Shown here: one piece after another, positions 20,946-35,900 of the stretch
How the letters are laid out: the number at the start of each line of letters is the position of its first letter
Numbering within the stretch: the stretch's first letter is position 1
Source of the DNA: Lutraria lutraria
Lineage: Eukaryota > Mollusca > Bivalvia > Venerida > Mactridae
Direction of reading: 5' to 3'
NCBI GenBank assembly: GCA_964023205.1
Contig: OZ026844.1
Coordinates: 13,750,790 to 13,814,789 of the forward strand
DNA: 64,000 nucleotides
Position numbers and translations under genes: made by a program
Notes under the pieces: generated by a model
The model's input: only the letters and a program-made list of their open reading frames with translations
What the model was told of the DNA's origin: nothing
The model's database searches: none

Positions 20946-23900
20946 CTGAAACAAGAACAATAAAATCACTGACCATGCTTTATGACATATAGAATCTTTA
21001 ACTAATCATATAATGTAGATTCGACAAACAGGAATATACCTATGTATGTATCATGCAAATTACCATTTAGACAACATTATAAGATAATTTCAAGACAAAA
21101 ACAGTCATAAACTAACTCATTACCTACTGCAAAACAACAATGCATCCTTAATTCTTTTTATTTACTATTGCAGTCTTAGTACCATTACTATAATTATCAA
21201 GTGAAATGTCAAATCATTAGCTCCAGTTAATCAGAGATTTTAAGACCATAGACCAATCAGTATTGTTTACTGATAATATGACCAATGTTGTTATTATGTC
21301 AATATATAGAACAAATCAACATTAGTTGCCTTTTAATTCAGTATTCATAGATTTTCACAAACATTATCGGTGCAATTACATTCAATTAATACAAGTTAAT
21401 CCACAACACCTATTGTATTATGTCTATACCTGTGTTAGCAGTCAACTCCAAATAAAGGCCATCCATGAATAAAGAACATTCTTTTAAAAACAGTCATTCA
21501 TTAGTTAGAACAAAATGACTACTAAATAAAGATGACCTGTCAATAAAGGCCATCTTTTGTCCTTCAAAAGGATGGCCTTTGTTTACAGAAAGAATGTCTT
21601 AGATAACTGATCACATGATTATACACTTACTGGTGTTTTATAGCCACATAATTAGATGGTATCAGTCCTTCATGGCCAGCAAATGCTCCTTCCCACCACT
21701 CAGTGGATGCTTTCGTATACAAGACCAAATTATCTCCCTTCTTGAATGATAGTTCCCTATCAGTTCGACCCTTAAAGTCATAAAGGGCTGTAGCTTCGTA
21801 TACTTCAGTATCTACAAGATACAGTAATACAATAATGAGACAAGTGGTTAGGAAAACAAAAAAATTAATTTAATTTAAATCATAGTCACCAACAACCTTT
21901 GGTATAAATTATATATACAAGTACAATGTATATGGATTTGCATGATAACACAAATTTTCTTAAGTTAGACCAAATATCAATAATCTGCCAACAGTCACTT
22001 GTACATTTGCTGAACACAAAGTTAATAGCCTACAGATTTTATTATATTTAATTTACTCAGATTACTGCATTTGGAAAATATGTTTTTGGCAACAGAATTA
22101 TATAAATTTTTAAAATGAACAACAATCATATTAAAGATGAGAGACGAATAAGTAAAAATTGCTTTTAAACTAGATGGTGTAGGGTAAATAGTTACAGTTC
22201 AGAGAAATCCTTAAATAATGAATGGGGAACATTTTGTTAACAAAATAATAAGGTTCACAATGTCTATTTGATGCAATACTAATGTCTACCTTTGTTTGAA
22301 TCATACACTAAACAGGGGTGATAATATATACATATATTTTCTTCTTTACTGATCAGAAAGTATCCCATCAGTATCATAATTAACCCACAATATGCAGAGG
22401 CAGACTCGATGGGGGCACTCTGGCATGCACCCCCCTAAAAGTCCCTGACCATATATAGAAATGAAATACGTACAGTCCCCACCCCTCCAACCAGAAATCC
22501 TGGATCCGCCTCTGATATGAGACTGCATCTTACCAACACAAGTCGATATTTTCAGATGAATAAATTGCTGGCTAAGATGTTTAATAAACATTTAAATAAA
22601 TATTACCACTCATTGTCTATCTTATAATGACTGTACTGTACATTATCACCCCTGACTTCTAGAACATTCCAAATTAAAAATAATAAACATTAGCTTATTT
22701 TTCTAACTTTGCCTTAAAAAACACATGCCTAAATAAAATAAACAAAAACATAAAATGTACATAATGATATAAAGTTGAAGTAAATTTATCTTGTAGATAT
22801 AGACTTGAGTTTCTATCACATAATTCAATTAAATACTAATTAAACAGTTTACAATTAGTCGAAGCATTAGCAGTTTCTTCTAAAGCTGTCTAGCCTGTCT
22901 CTTCTCGTATAACACAAATTACTGAACATACATCACAAGACATTAGGATAACAGGTCAGAGTTACTGAAGGCAACAATAAGTTACGGTTCTTAGCTGTGA
23001 CAATAATTAACTACAAACTCTAGTTATCTGCAACATTTTGGCGGAAAATAAAAAATATTTTCAATAAAATGAAAATCTTTCAAAATGTTGAAATTTAAAC
23101 GATACATGTATACAAAAAGCATTAGCATTAATTCGAAACTTAGAATAACAAAACAAGCAAAAAAAATCAACAACAAATTTCTTATCAATATGATAGACTA
23201 GTATTGAAGATCTTATTTATGATAAGTCAAATTCATTTTCCATACAGAATAAGTATTCATATTTTTATATGAAAAAGTCTAATTATTGAGTATTCTTTTT
23301 ATACAAATCATGTCAACAGTTAACTGCAGAACCTAAGAAACTTAAAGTTGCCTTCCTGGTCACATGACAAGGGTTAACAATAGTATAAAACATTGATTGT
23401 TACACTTCTAGCTTACCCATCATTGAATCTGATATAATATCAACAATAATAGTATACATTAATAACTGTACTCTGTATATAAAACATTCTTACAATGTTT
23501 AACCATATAGTGAGCAACAAAAGATCTTCAAATGTTTCGGTCCGAAGAACATGTACATTAAATGACAAAATTTATTATACACATTACTTTTCACTATCAT
23601 TTTACTATCATTTGTCACTTCAAGACTCTAGGAGAATTATAAAACTACTACCTCCATTACAGAAATATTATATTGATGCTCAATTTTAATTTAAATACAA
23701 CTGACTCTGGATAAAATGCTTGACAAGAGAAGGTCCCTTTTTGCACACATCAACTGTATAAAATCAGTTGGCATCTTAATTTTTTATTCTAATTTGCTAG
23801 TAGGTTTATACAGTCAAACCTGTGTTAGCAGTCACCTTCGAATAAAGGCCAACCAGTAAATAAAGATCATTCTTTTGAAAACCATCAACGATTATTTAGA

Positions 23901-26900
23901 ACAAAATGATCTCTGAATAAAGACCACCTGTCAATAAAGGCCACACATTGTCTTTCCCAAGGATGGCCATTGTTCACAGGTTTGACTGTATACAATCCTC
24001 ACAGTCTGATTTCATTATTTCTTGCATTGTCAGATAATTTAAACATAGTGTACTGAAACCAGTCAACATATTTCTGTATACATTCATACCTTTTTTAACT
24101 AAAAGAACATGATAAGAGCATATATGATATAACTGACATACAAACAGTAGTACATATATCTCATCACTTCAAATGTATCACTAAAACATCACTTAATAAT
24201 ACAGATATAAAAGAAGAGTGCTGTGAGTGGTGTCAACGTATGTCTGTTCACCACCTCAGTGAGTTATATCTACCTATGAAGTTTCATGTTACTACCTCTT
24301 ATAGTTTCTGAGTTAAGAGCTACATTAAAGCTTTTGCACAGCGTAGACGCCGCATTTATCACAATAGCTCAACAGACGAGCTCAATAGATTAAGTTTTGG
24401 AGATAGAAATTAGGACTAATAATTAAACCATTATAACATTCATCAAAATTTCAATCTATTATATTGGTCACGACATACAGTTTGTGTGAAGTGTCTTTAA
24501 TAAATTTACTGAGATCAAACATTACACTGAACTCACCTTCATCATCATCATCATCACTTTGTATAGAACATTCACCTTCCTCTTCCTCCATCCCATCTAA
24601 TGAATCTTGTCTAAAATCAGAAATTTCAAAATTGATAAAACCAGACAATATACCGTAAATAAAAGTCATTATGTACTTTGAATAATTAGAAATCTGTTCA
24701 GTGACTGAAACAAAATGAAGCATTTAATAATTATTTGTCTTTTAATGGTAATCAATGAGGGAACAAAAATATGAGTGTAGTTGATAACATTTACACTGGC
24801 AAAAAGACACATCATAGTAATTTCAACAATATTTTCCAACCACCAAACTGCTTATTTACGTGGTAATTAATGTAAACTAACTGAAAAATAATTAGCCAAC
24901 TGCTAAAATGCTTAAGACAAATTAAGAACAGGACCTACCCCATATCTACAATACATTTCTCATACATCTCTCCGCCATCACAGGTGAATATTTCATCCTG
25001 ATTACGTATAATTGTTTTAATGACTTCGTTAACATTGGTCTGAAACGTCACTTGGTCCCTATCTGGTGGAATAGGGATCAATGTGGGCCCAAAACATATG
25101 GCAAGATTGTAAGGGTCCATCATGTTCTCATCTGAGTATTCAGACAAGCTGTAAGTAAACAATTCTATGTGTAAGTATTGAATTCCTGTAACAATATGAT
25201 CTTATTACAAATTTTTGAAATACAGTGCAACCTCTCCAGTGCGGCCCTCTCTTGAGCAACAACCTCCCTGCAACAGCAGCTTGATTTTTTGCCCCTGTAC
25301 GATATAGCTTTTAATTAAACCTCTCTAGATATAACTATTAATTTAACCTCTCTAGAGCAACAACCTATCAACTACAACATAATTGTGCTACTCCTGAAGG
25401 GTGTTGCTTTGGAAAGGTTGCACTGTACATTTATGTAACAGCAGACTAAGTAAGTTGAAATATACAACAAAGGAACAATATGAAGAGACCAGGAATGAAG
25501 ACAGGATAAAATCAGACAAGTTACACGTGCAAATTGTGCTTTTATCTTAATTATATCAATGCTCGAGTTACTGGTATTTGAAAATATGTCATAGGACATG
25601 TTAGAACTTTCAATTAGTATACATGTACATGATTTCTTTCTGTTTGAACCCCATACCTGTCAAGATCACATGATTTTTAAATAGTAAACCTTAAATAGTA
25701 AAGGTAAAAGGTAAAGGATAGGTTTATAGTCTGATATATATATACATATTCATTAGACTTTCACAAGTTACTCCCCGATCATTGGGTTATAGGTCGTCCA
25801 TTAGGCAGCCACGGAAAATTGTCTTATTTCCCTCACAGATACCCATTTAAACACCTGGGTGGAGAGGAGCAAACATGGGATAAATTGTTTGCTCAGAAAA
25901 ATTCCCGATAGTACAAATAGTTATATGTTTTTATCACAAATGAGCCTAAATAAATTAGTACAGACACAAGAACATGCGTAAATCATATTTTACTTATCAC
26001 GTTAGAATAGAAGTACAAATATGGACTTACTGATTGAGGAATGCAAATAAATATCTCATAACTACAATGATATGTCTTGGTAAAGACAGAAGTAATTCTT
26101 TAATTTTATCAATCTTAGCTTGCTCGTCAAGTCCTGAAAAATAACACATAAAAGTTCAATGATAAAGTGTTATCAACAAGAGCAACATTCCAGCAAGAAA
26201 AAGTAAACCTTATTTTAATTCTATAGACATCACTCCCATAACTGGGTAATTATGTTTCAAATTTCAATTCAACAATAATAACAGCGTTTCAAACATACAG
26301 TAATCAAATTATTATTTCAAATTTGCTAACAAGAAAGTTCTGTGATTGTGACCAAATTACTGCGCCCATAAAGTAGTCCCAACTGGACCTGGTAGCTCAA
26401 CATTCAAAATCCTGTCTTAATACAAAGAAACTTATATCAAACAGTAACATTTATATACCAGAATACTTACTACTACAAGCAATAAGTTCATCAAATAAAG
26501 GTAAAGGAAACAATGGTGGTTTAAGTTCACGGAAGAACATTTTGAGCACACCAGCAGCGGAGTTGATTTTTTCACAAGCATCGTCCTCGTCAGCCAATGG
26601 ATCATCACCTGTGACGAAAAAACAATCATAAAACATGGAATCGCCAGCTCAATTGTTCTACAACTATACTCACTATCAAAATGATGCAAAATCTTCCCAT
26701 AAAGCAAAGATATATACACCTGTCTCACAATAAGAGTAGACAGACCAAGTCTACTCATAACACGTTTGCACCAAAGATTTAAACCTAATTTCACAAACCA
26801 TCATGACACCATGCACCAAGCTTACTGATTGCACATGCTCAGTTTACATCTCATTTAAGGCCGAAATTAATATTTATGAAAAAATATTTTCACATATTTG

Positions 26901-29900
26901 AATGGACTTTAATCAAAGTACTGGCAGTAGTCTCTAGGATTTAGTAAATCATTTTATCGTTGGCCAAACCCAGCTTTTTTAAACTTGTCTATCGTAATCT
27001 CAATACACATAACTCAATGTTCTTGTAAATTTTCCAAGCACAAAGCGGGAACCTCAGCTGGCAATCTAACTCATTAACTAAGTATAATCCATCCATTACT
27101 TGTATATTTGCATACAATTTTGCTACATGTAATTAAGTCAGTACCAAATAGACCAAAATTTCGAGGGCTCAGTGCAACACTGTTGTAACTTGTTCTTATT
27201 TCAATATGAGTTACGACACTTTGTGTTGAACCCTCGAAATGCTGCGCAAATTTTGTCTACACGGCTGTAACCCCTAGTACAATGGCCTATTTCAATCAAT
27301 TAGCGCACAAACTATTCATACATTTAATAATTCAATCAAACCTAACGTAATTTCATTGACAATAAAGATTCTCCATCAATGAGGCATTCAATGAATTAAA
27401 TTCATTGTCATTACAAATGTATTTATTTTTTGTTTATTTGAGTTTTACGCCCCTTTTCAACAGTCAGAGTCATATGAGGTGGACAGTTCACCTAGCCATT
27501 GTTCCTGGGAAGAACCAGTACACGACTCCAATCCTTTGTAAAAAAACTGCCTACTTTCTCACACTAAGAGACATGGTCGGTAGCTGGGCTCGAACCCAAA
27601 ACCCTCTATCAGTGAGAGGTTACGGTAATATGAGGTCGACGACCTGAACCACTCGACCACAAAGTCGGGTCTTACAAATATATAGCGTTCCAACAGTATG
27701 ACTTATTACCTTTCTCAAATGCATTTTTCAGATCATTGATTTCAACTTGTGAACCAGGAATTCTAAAGATACCCTGATGATGCATTCCGTAGAGATTTAA
27801 CACTCGTATACAACTCTTAATCACTGTAGGAATCTCAAGTCCTGTCGCCTGAAGTCAGATAAAACAACACAAAGTATGACAATTTATAGTAAAAAAACCT
27901 ATTTATGATTAAGAAAAACATGTATATTGATATACATGTACCGCATGTTCGTGGGTGCAAACTTGCGAAACTGAAAAACCTGAGCTGGTAGGGGGCCCAG
28001 CCGCCCAGGAGGACAAAGACCCTGAAAATAAGCATTTTAAGGACCACAACAGCAGTAAGTTTTTGTGCTAAGAAGCTGCTAAGGGGAATTTGAAAAAAAC
28101 CCAGAAAACTTGCAGTTTTGCATGTTTTAAGTATGGTAGATCTCAAGATATTAAAGAGATTAAGGCACAATTTCATACTCTGTCAAGTATGCTTTCTCAT
28201 AATACTGCAATGTACATACAAAAATCATCTGCTATATGATGTCACACTTGGAACAGCAACTGGCTTAACAGTATATGAATATTCAGTTCAATTAATGCAG
28301 TATTTGTACCCTGACTGAGAATGTGTAATTATTGGCAGGAATTCAGAATTCCTCAAAATAAGATATCAAGGTAATAAAGACAACATTTGTAACTGTTACT
28401 TTCTGATAGTAGAATGAGTTTTAAACAGTATTTTATCAGTATTTACATTAAGCATAATGCCTGCCAAACACAATTTAATTGACAGATACCACTTTCTTAT
28501 CTTCACAGATAAGTACCACAATTGGGAAACTGTTATTATGATGTTAATTCAATATTATCTGAGTGATAATTTTACTCTAAATGTAGTCATACCTCAATAT
28601 ATTCCTCTAAGTTACCACCAAACAGTTTTGGCTGACCTATTTGTGGATTTCGACCAATCCTACGCTTCTTTGGCTTTGGAGGTAAAGACGGTGGTCTGAA
28701 ATAAAGAAATATAGACGTTAAGGTCTAATTTCACATATTTTTTTAGAAGTCTACTTTACAATCATAAAATAAATAGATAAAAATGTAATCACAAAAATAT
28801 GAACTTTCAAATTGAACTATCAGATTTAACATAATTAAAGACTATGTATTGGTCTAAATTTCAAATGTCTTTTAAGTTTTAACTGGTTTTTGAAAACAAA
28901 GAAATAAATTTGACATCCAGTGAGATAAAAATAATTATATCAATACTTGTCTAAGAAGGAAACCATATAAATAACTTCAATTTGCCTGAATGAATACAGA
29001 ACTAATGGAATGCTAACGGTGTATACCAGTATCTCCGTTTTCTTATACATAATCAATACAAATGCTTTACATCTAAGAACCGAACTGAGCTACAAACAAC
29101 ATGTTATATAAATGTGGACATTACTTGTATTGTTATCTCACTGAACTAGCCACATACTACGTACAGTACATACTAAAATCTTAGATGGTTTCATTATTAG
29201 ACTTTAAAATATATTTCTGGGCCTAATTTTTATAAATAAATGATAGCAATTTTTTTTGTCATAGTGATAATCAGTTTTTAATAGATTCTAAATTGATCAA
29301 GTTTCATTTTATAACCATTAATTTCTTGAAAAATCTTTCACAAACACTTATCAGTATAATTATTATGCTGAGACAGACAAATCAACTTTCCCAACACATG
29401 TTTGGTACAAATTGTAGACCTTTATAAAAATGACTTATATGTACCACCAGTATGTACTTGTAGGTATTTGTAATACAAGTCTATATGGGTAAACTGTTTG
29501 TAACAATGATAGTAGAACATATTTATTATTTCACACAAAGTGTAACAATAAGCTATATTATTAACAAAACATTTCTGTATAAGTCCTAATATCCAGCATG
29601 CTAAATCTACCAGTTGTATATAATGAAATACAGTTATTTTGTTACATGACTAAAGCTTATATTGTATTTCATGCAATGATAAAAACATCAACAAACCCAG
29701 CGCTAGATACAAGACTAGAAATGTAAATTACCTTATAGGACCATAATTGGAAATATCAGACGTGGTCTTTACAACAATTTTCATTTATTTGGTTTTAACC
29801 TTGCCTTTAAATTATTGTTCAATTATATACGGAGACCAGTTCCTGGACTATATTCTAACCAGTACTAACTAACCTTTCCACTAGGAACTGGCAATTTTTC

Positions 29901-32900
29901 CACAAGTGGAGGAAAATCAACATTGCTGCTGAAACCAGGAATCAAACCCAGATTGCAGGCTACAAATCCAGTGCACTAACCAATGGGCCACAGCCTACAA
30001 CAATGTTCAACTTTGATACTATCTTCAAATAATTTGCTATAAATGATCTATCATCTTTTAAAACCTATTATGTGCAATAATGACTTACATAATAATATTG
30101 GATAAGTAGAAATGTTATTCTGGTCATGGTACCCTATGTATAACACAAGATTTCCATGTATGTAATACCAAAATACAAATTCATGGGCAGATAACTCCAG
30201 AGTGTTCAGCCTTTGACAGAGTTAAAACCCTTAATGCACAACTTCATATGCTGATAAACATTTTTGTACAATTTCATTACAAATATTTCCCCAAATTCTT
30301 TTGGTATCATGCGAGACACAAGATTATGTGTGACAAGGGTAAACCTGTATGACCCCTTTCTTTCAGAGTGGGGTCACAAAAATTAACAAATTAAACATCA
30401 AATAACAGGAACATTTGTCATACAAACACTATATTAACAGAACAATCTTACGCTAACTGGTTCAATAACAGAACATGCGTCCCATAACCATAACTCTGTC
30501 TTGTCTTTAAAAAAAAATTATGTGAGTGTTAGCTAAAATGTTACAATAACACCCCACCAATTAACATTCAATTACCCAATACACATTTCAGGGTCCCAAT
30601 CATCACTATAGGAATACCCGTTTTTTGTATCATCACTTGTTGAACCGGTCGATCTAAGTTTGAATAATAAGATAATAAAAATAAATGTAATAGATCACAA
30701 GTATGACACTTCTAATGTTTGAGTGTATCAATTTACAATTGGAACATCCCTCCTTTTAGTCAGCAGCCAATCAACGACAAGCAGAAAGAAACATATTGGA
30801 ATGTTCATAGACTAACAATACAAGCAAATATGTGAGTACATTGAACATTGGCAAATATCTAGAATACTTATTTTATTTCTATAGCTACATGACCAAATAC
30901 ACATATAACAACAAAATTACCAGTATGAAATCAATTTGACAAGCAGATACTAAATATAAAAGGACATAAGGAGTGAATCTGAGTCATTTAAACAAAGCTT
31001 GGCATAAAATAACAATGACAAATATTATCCAAAAATTTCAACTATCATACACTCTCTCAATATTCAGTACTATTTCAATAAGAAAGGAAAGTAATTTCAC
31101 TAAAGATTCCAGGGTAAATAGTGCCAACAAGACTTCTAACCCCACTTAGAAAGTCCCTTTATTGCCCATACTATTTAAAGATGACCAAAGACTAGATTTA
31201 TACAATGTGTATACATGCTTATTTGCTTCAATAGTGACATATAGAACAGTTTAAGATACCATTGAATGAACTAAAAGGTATAAGTATATTGTATTTGATT
31301 AAGGTTGTAGGAGACTTGCAAAAGCTTACGTTATATCAGTAATTAACTGTATCACGCCATGCATGTGTGATCATTATCAGGTAAATACATCTACAGTGAT
31401 TCAGAATTACAAGTGAAGTAAATGAGTATAATATTAATTAAATGAAAAAAAAGAAACTAAAGTAAGTTCATGTCACAAGTCGTTTTAAATGCATTTCCAT
31501 AGTAACTTATATTCTACCTTTGTAGATGCAACCTGCTGAATAACTCAAGCAGAACAAGTTGCTCAGAGCTTTTTCTTCTGAAAACATGGAATATCAACAT
31601 TAACATCACTAGACTGTGTCACAGAATTTTACAACAACATAACATGCAATTTGCAGTATGCAGAGATACAGTCAACATCCAAGACTAACACAAAAACATC
31701 ATGTAATGCCCTAACTTTTCAATCAAATTTAATTCATTAAAGGTGACTTTGCTTTAAGTCAGATAAAAAAATGCAACATTTAAAAAAATTACACAATGGC
31801 ATCTCTAGGCCAATGAATGACTTTCTTTAACTGAATTTCTCTCAGTTTTGAATTAAGTATATTAACATTTAAAACAAAATTTTGGTGCATCAAACATCAT
31901 AGTTTTTTGCCCCAAAATGATAATCATATGTTGAGACATGTCACAAAATGAACCAACAAACCAGTGAACACAATAATAAACACAATTGATAGAATAAAAT
32001 GGTGCCCAATATGATGGTCAGGTACTGGTAAACTGTACATTTAATGTAACTAAAATCGATCCAGACCAGTAGTATGTAATCAAACTTTATATCACATGCT
32101 AAAATTCTAGATAATTCATCAAAAAGCAAACTAAATTTTGTGAACACCAATTAAAGTTGTACAACACACAAAAAGCACACATTGATACCAAAACAAAACA
32201 GCAAGAATTTAATTAAAATATCATAAAACAAGACAATGTGAATATTACTATACACTTGTATTTGTAACAAACGTTCGATTCTGCTCAATGCAACACAAAG
32301 TATGGTGCCATACAGTGAATGGTACTCATAATAGAACCATGGACCCCTGTACATGTTGTATAATAAAGATGGTAACCATGACAACCCATCAGATACAAGT
32401 ATTATAAACTTGTGAAATACAGAAGAACCTGTGAAGAAAGACCACACACAGAGTATACTGTAAACTGTGTTGGCTTCTATTCGGAGGTTAATTTATCTTG
32501 TTTGTAATATCAATAAATGAGTGCACAAGAATTGACATATTTCAATGGTGACCTTTAAACACAGGTGAATGATAACTCCCATACAAAAAAATCTGACAGT
32601 GTTGTATTTATCAGCAATCTAAGAGAAGCAAGAATACAAGAAGATACACTTCAATAAAAAAAATACAAATATAATATAAAAAGCACCTTTATTAATGCAA
32701 AGCCAATTAAATTATACATGAAGCTTGTATAAAAGTAGATCGAATGTTATCTTGAGAATATGGACACTTATAAAAAACATAAGCATTTTTTCTTCACATA
32801 CATAGCAAAGTATAAAAACATTTTATATTTAGCCAGTATCCGGATTACACCAATATGTTTCTAAAATGAAATATCACAATTTCTTTTTCAAGCCATTCAC

Positions 32901-35900
32901 AATTTGCTAGCCACAACATTAAATAGACCACAAACATTTACTCACATACCATGACAGCACTAGAAACAATAAATACTCAGCATTGACAATGTATGATGAT
33001 ATTTACCTGATTCTTAAACCAGTAGATGAAGCGTCTTCGCCGAGAGCTTTCTGAATTGAACTGAACTTAGCTTGTAGTCTAGCAATACGATTGTTGCTTA
33101 ATGTGTACAGTCGGAATTTCTGTGAAAAAAAAACAGTCAAAATTATAGAATAAACACTACTCATATAAATTTACAAACTAGAACTATCACTAAAGGTGAT
33201 GAATACCCCCAGATGCGGCCTTGACACAGTTATTGTTACATTTTACAGAGGGAAATATAATGCATTTTCATTTTTTTAATACCAGCAAATTGTTGCTTAG
33301 ATATATCCTGACCAGTTTCTAAATATACATTATATAAAAAATAACAAAGGGCCATAACTCATTAAAATTTACTTGGACAAAACCTATTGTGGACATGCAC
33401 AACTTGGCAAACTACTTATCACTTCTAAGAAGTTTCAATGAATTCCTGCATGTAGTTGCTGAGAAATAGTAAGGACAAAATTTACCTAATTGTATAAAAC
33501 AAAGGGCCATAACTCAGTGAAAATTAATCCAAACAAAACCTGGTTATTGCATGCACAACTTGGCTTGCTTTTTATAACTTCTGTGAAGTTTCAATGAATT
33601 CCTATGAGTAGTTACTGAGATATTGTATATACACTGTATAAAAACAACAAAGGGCCATAACTCAGTGAAAAAATTCAACCAACCAAGACAAGCTTAATGC
33701 ATGCACAACTAAGCTAACTACTCATCACTTCTGAGAAGTTTTATTGAATTCCTGGCAGTAGTCAATGAGAAATAGTCAGGACAAAATTTGCCTATTGTAT
33801 ATACTGTAGAAAAAAACAAAGGGCTATAACTCAGTGAAAATCAATCCAAATGAAAAATGATTTAAGCATGCACAACTAGGCTAACTACTTATTACTTCTG
33901 TGAACTTTCGTTGAAATCCTGTGAATAGTTGCTGAGAAATTGTTCGGACAAAATCTGCTTAATGTATATACTGTATAAAAACAACAAAGGGCTATAACTC
34001 AGTGAAAATTAATCCGATCGAAAATTGCTTTAAGCTAGCACAACTAGGCTTACTACTGATCACTTCTGTGACGTTTCATTGAGATCCTGTGAGTAGTTGC
34101 TCAGAAATTGTCCGGACAAAATTTGCCTATTGTATATACTGTATAAAATCAACAAAGGGGTATAACTCAGTGATAATTAATCCAAATGAAAAATGATTTA
34201 AGCATGCACAACTAGGCTAACTACTTATTACTTCTGTGAACTTTCGTTGAAATCCTGTGAATAGTTGCTGAGAAATTGTTCGGACAAAATCTGCTTAATG
34301 TATATACTGTATAAAAACAACAAAGGGCTATAACTCAGTGAAAATTAATCCGATCGAAAATTGCTTTAAGCTAGCACAACTAGGCTTACTACTGATCACT
34401 TCTGTGAAGTTTCATTGAGATCCTGTGAGTAATTGCTGAGAAATTGTCCGGACAAAATTTGCCTATTGTATATACTGTATAAAAACAACAAAGGGCTATA
34501 ACTCAGTGAAAATTAATCCGAACAATAATTGCTTTAAGCATGCACAACTAGGCTTACTACTGATCACTTCTGTGAAGTTTCATTGAGATCCTGTGAGTAA
34601 TTGCTGAGAAATTGTCCGGACAAAATTTGCCTATTGTATATACTGTATAAAAACAACAAAGGGGTATAACTCAGTGAAAATTAATCCGAACGAAAAATGC
34701 TTTAAGCTAGCACAACTAGGCTTACTACTGATCACATCTGTGAAGTTTTATTAAAATCCTGTAAGTAGTTGCTGAGAAATTCTCCGGACAAATTGTGTCT
34801 ACAGACGCACGGACCGACCGACCGACCGACCGACCGACCGACCGGCCGACCGACCGACCGTCAAGCGTGAATCCAATATAGCCCCCATATATTTCATATC
34901 TGGGGGTATAATAACAAGATGCCAATCCAAACTGAAAGCTCAGCATATTCTGTGTTTTTTACAGTAGTTTGTTTGCTTGTTTGAGATTTACGCCCCTTTT
35001 CAGCAGTCAGAGTCACATGAGGTGGACAGTTCACTTAACCATCGTTCCTGGAAAGAACCAGTACTAGACACCCATCCTTCGTAAGCAACTGTCTACTTTC
35101 TCACATAAAGTGATATGGTCGTAAGTGGGGCTCAAGTATATAGATTTAACTGTCTTATTTGACAAATCATGGTCAAGTTTTTTCTGTCTTTTTTCTGTAA
35201 AATAAAATAATGATAGTCAGAGTCTGCTAACAGAAGTAATGCTATATATAAGTGAACAATGACTTCCCTTTTTAAAGAAAATCTACTGGTATCACAATAC
35301 ATGATCCCAGGATAAAAAGCAGAATAATTCATTTCTCTCAAATATTTTTGCCATTCATTTTATACAAGTCATATCAAACTAATATGATCATTGAACTAGA
35401 AATATTCAGAAATTATTAACCAAGTAATGAGATAAAAATAAAACTTGTACACAAAAACCTTACATGAGAGCAGGTGCCATTTCATTTCTCATTTCTACAT
35501 ACAAATAAATCAGTCAATATCACCACTAACATTTAAATAATATCCTTCAGTTTCAAGACGTTGCTGACGTTTTTTATCTGTCTCATGTGGTGACCTTGGC
35601 GGTAGATTCTCATCGACAAACAAGCTCGTCACATCTACATCTTTACGATTAATAAGTTCAGTTAAAGATTTCTCTGTTGCCTCTAGGGATTTCCAAGTCT
35701 GTAGGAAAAATAAACCAGCAATGATTGAATGTGAGACAATATATTTTATATCACCGAATCTGAATCTGACCCAACTAACAGGGATCTACCACAAGTAAGT
35801 ATATTTACAAGACAATGTGACAGTCACATATATACAGGCAAACCTGTAAACAAAGGTCCCCCTTATGAAAGACTATTTATGGCCTTTATTCAGGGACTAT

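Noticed and set aside
24464..24658. Plus-strand frame with a Ser-rich run
   Set aside because: It is the antisense shadow of srGAP exon 18; the Ser run is the complement of the GAT/GAA codons.
26432..26794. 120-codon minus-strand frame
   Set aside because: It overlaps srGAP exon 15 in a different frame and runs through both splice sites; the exon frame matches RhoGAP and this one matches nothing.
27586..27667. Possible functional tRNA-Ser gene on the minus strand
   Set aside because: Box A and box B are present, but the acceptor and anticodon stems do not pair, and the same head occurs in several dispersed copies with a common tail, so it is a SINE.
34725..34946. Minus-strand frame with SVGRSVGRSVGR
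   Set aside because: Produced by the GACC tetranucleotide run at the end of the 168-bp satellite element.
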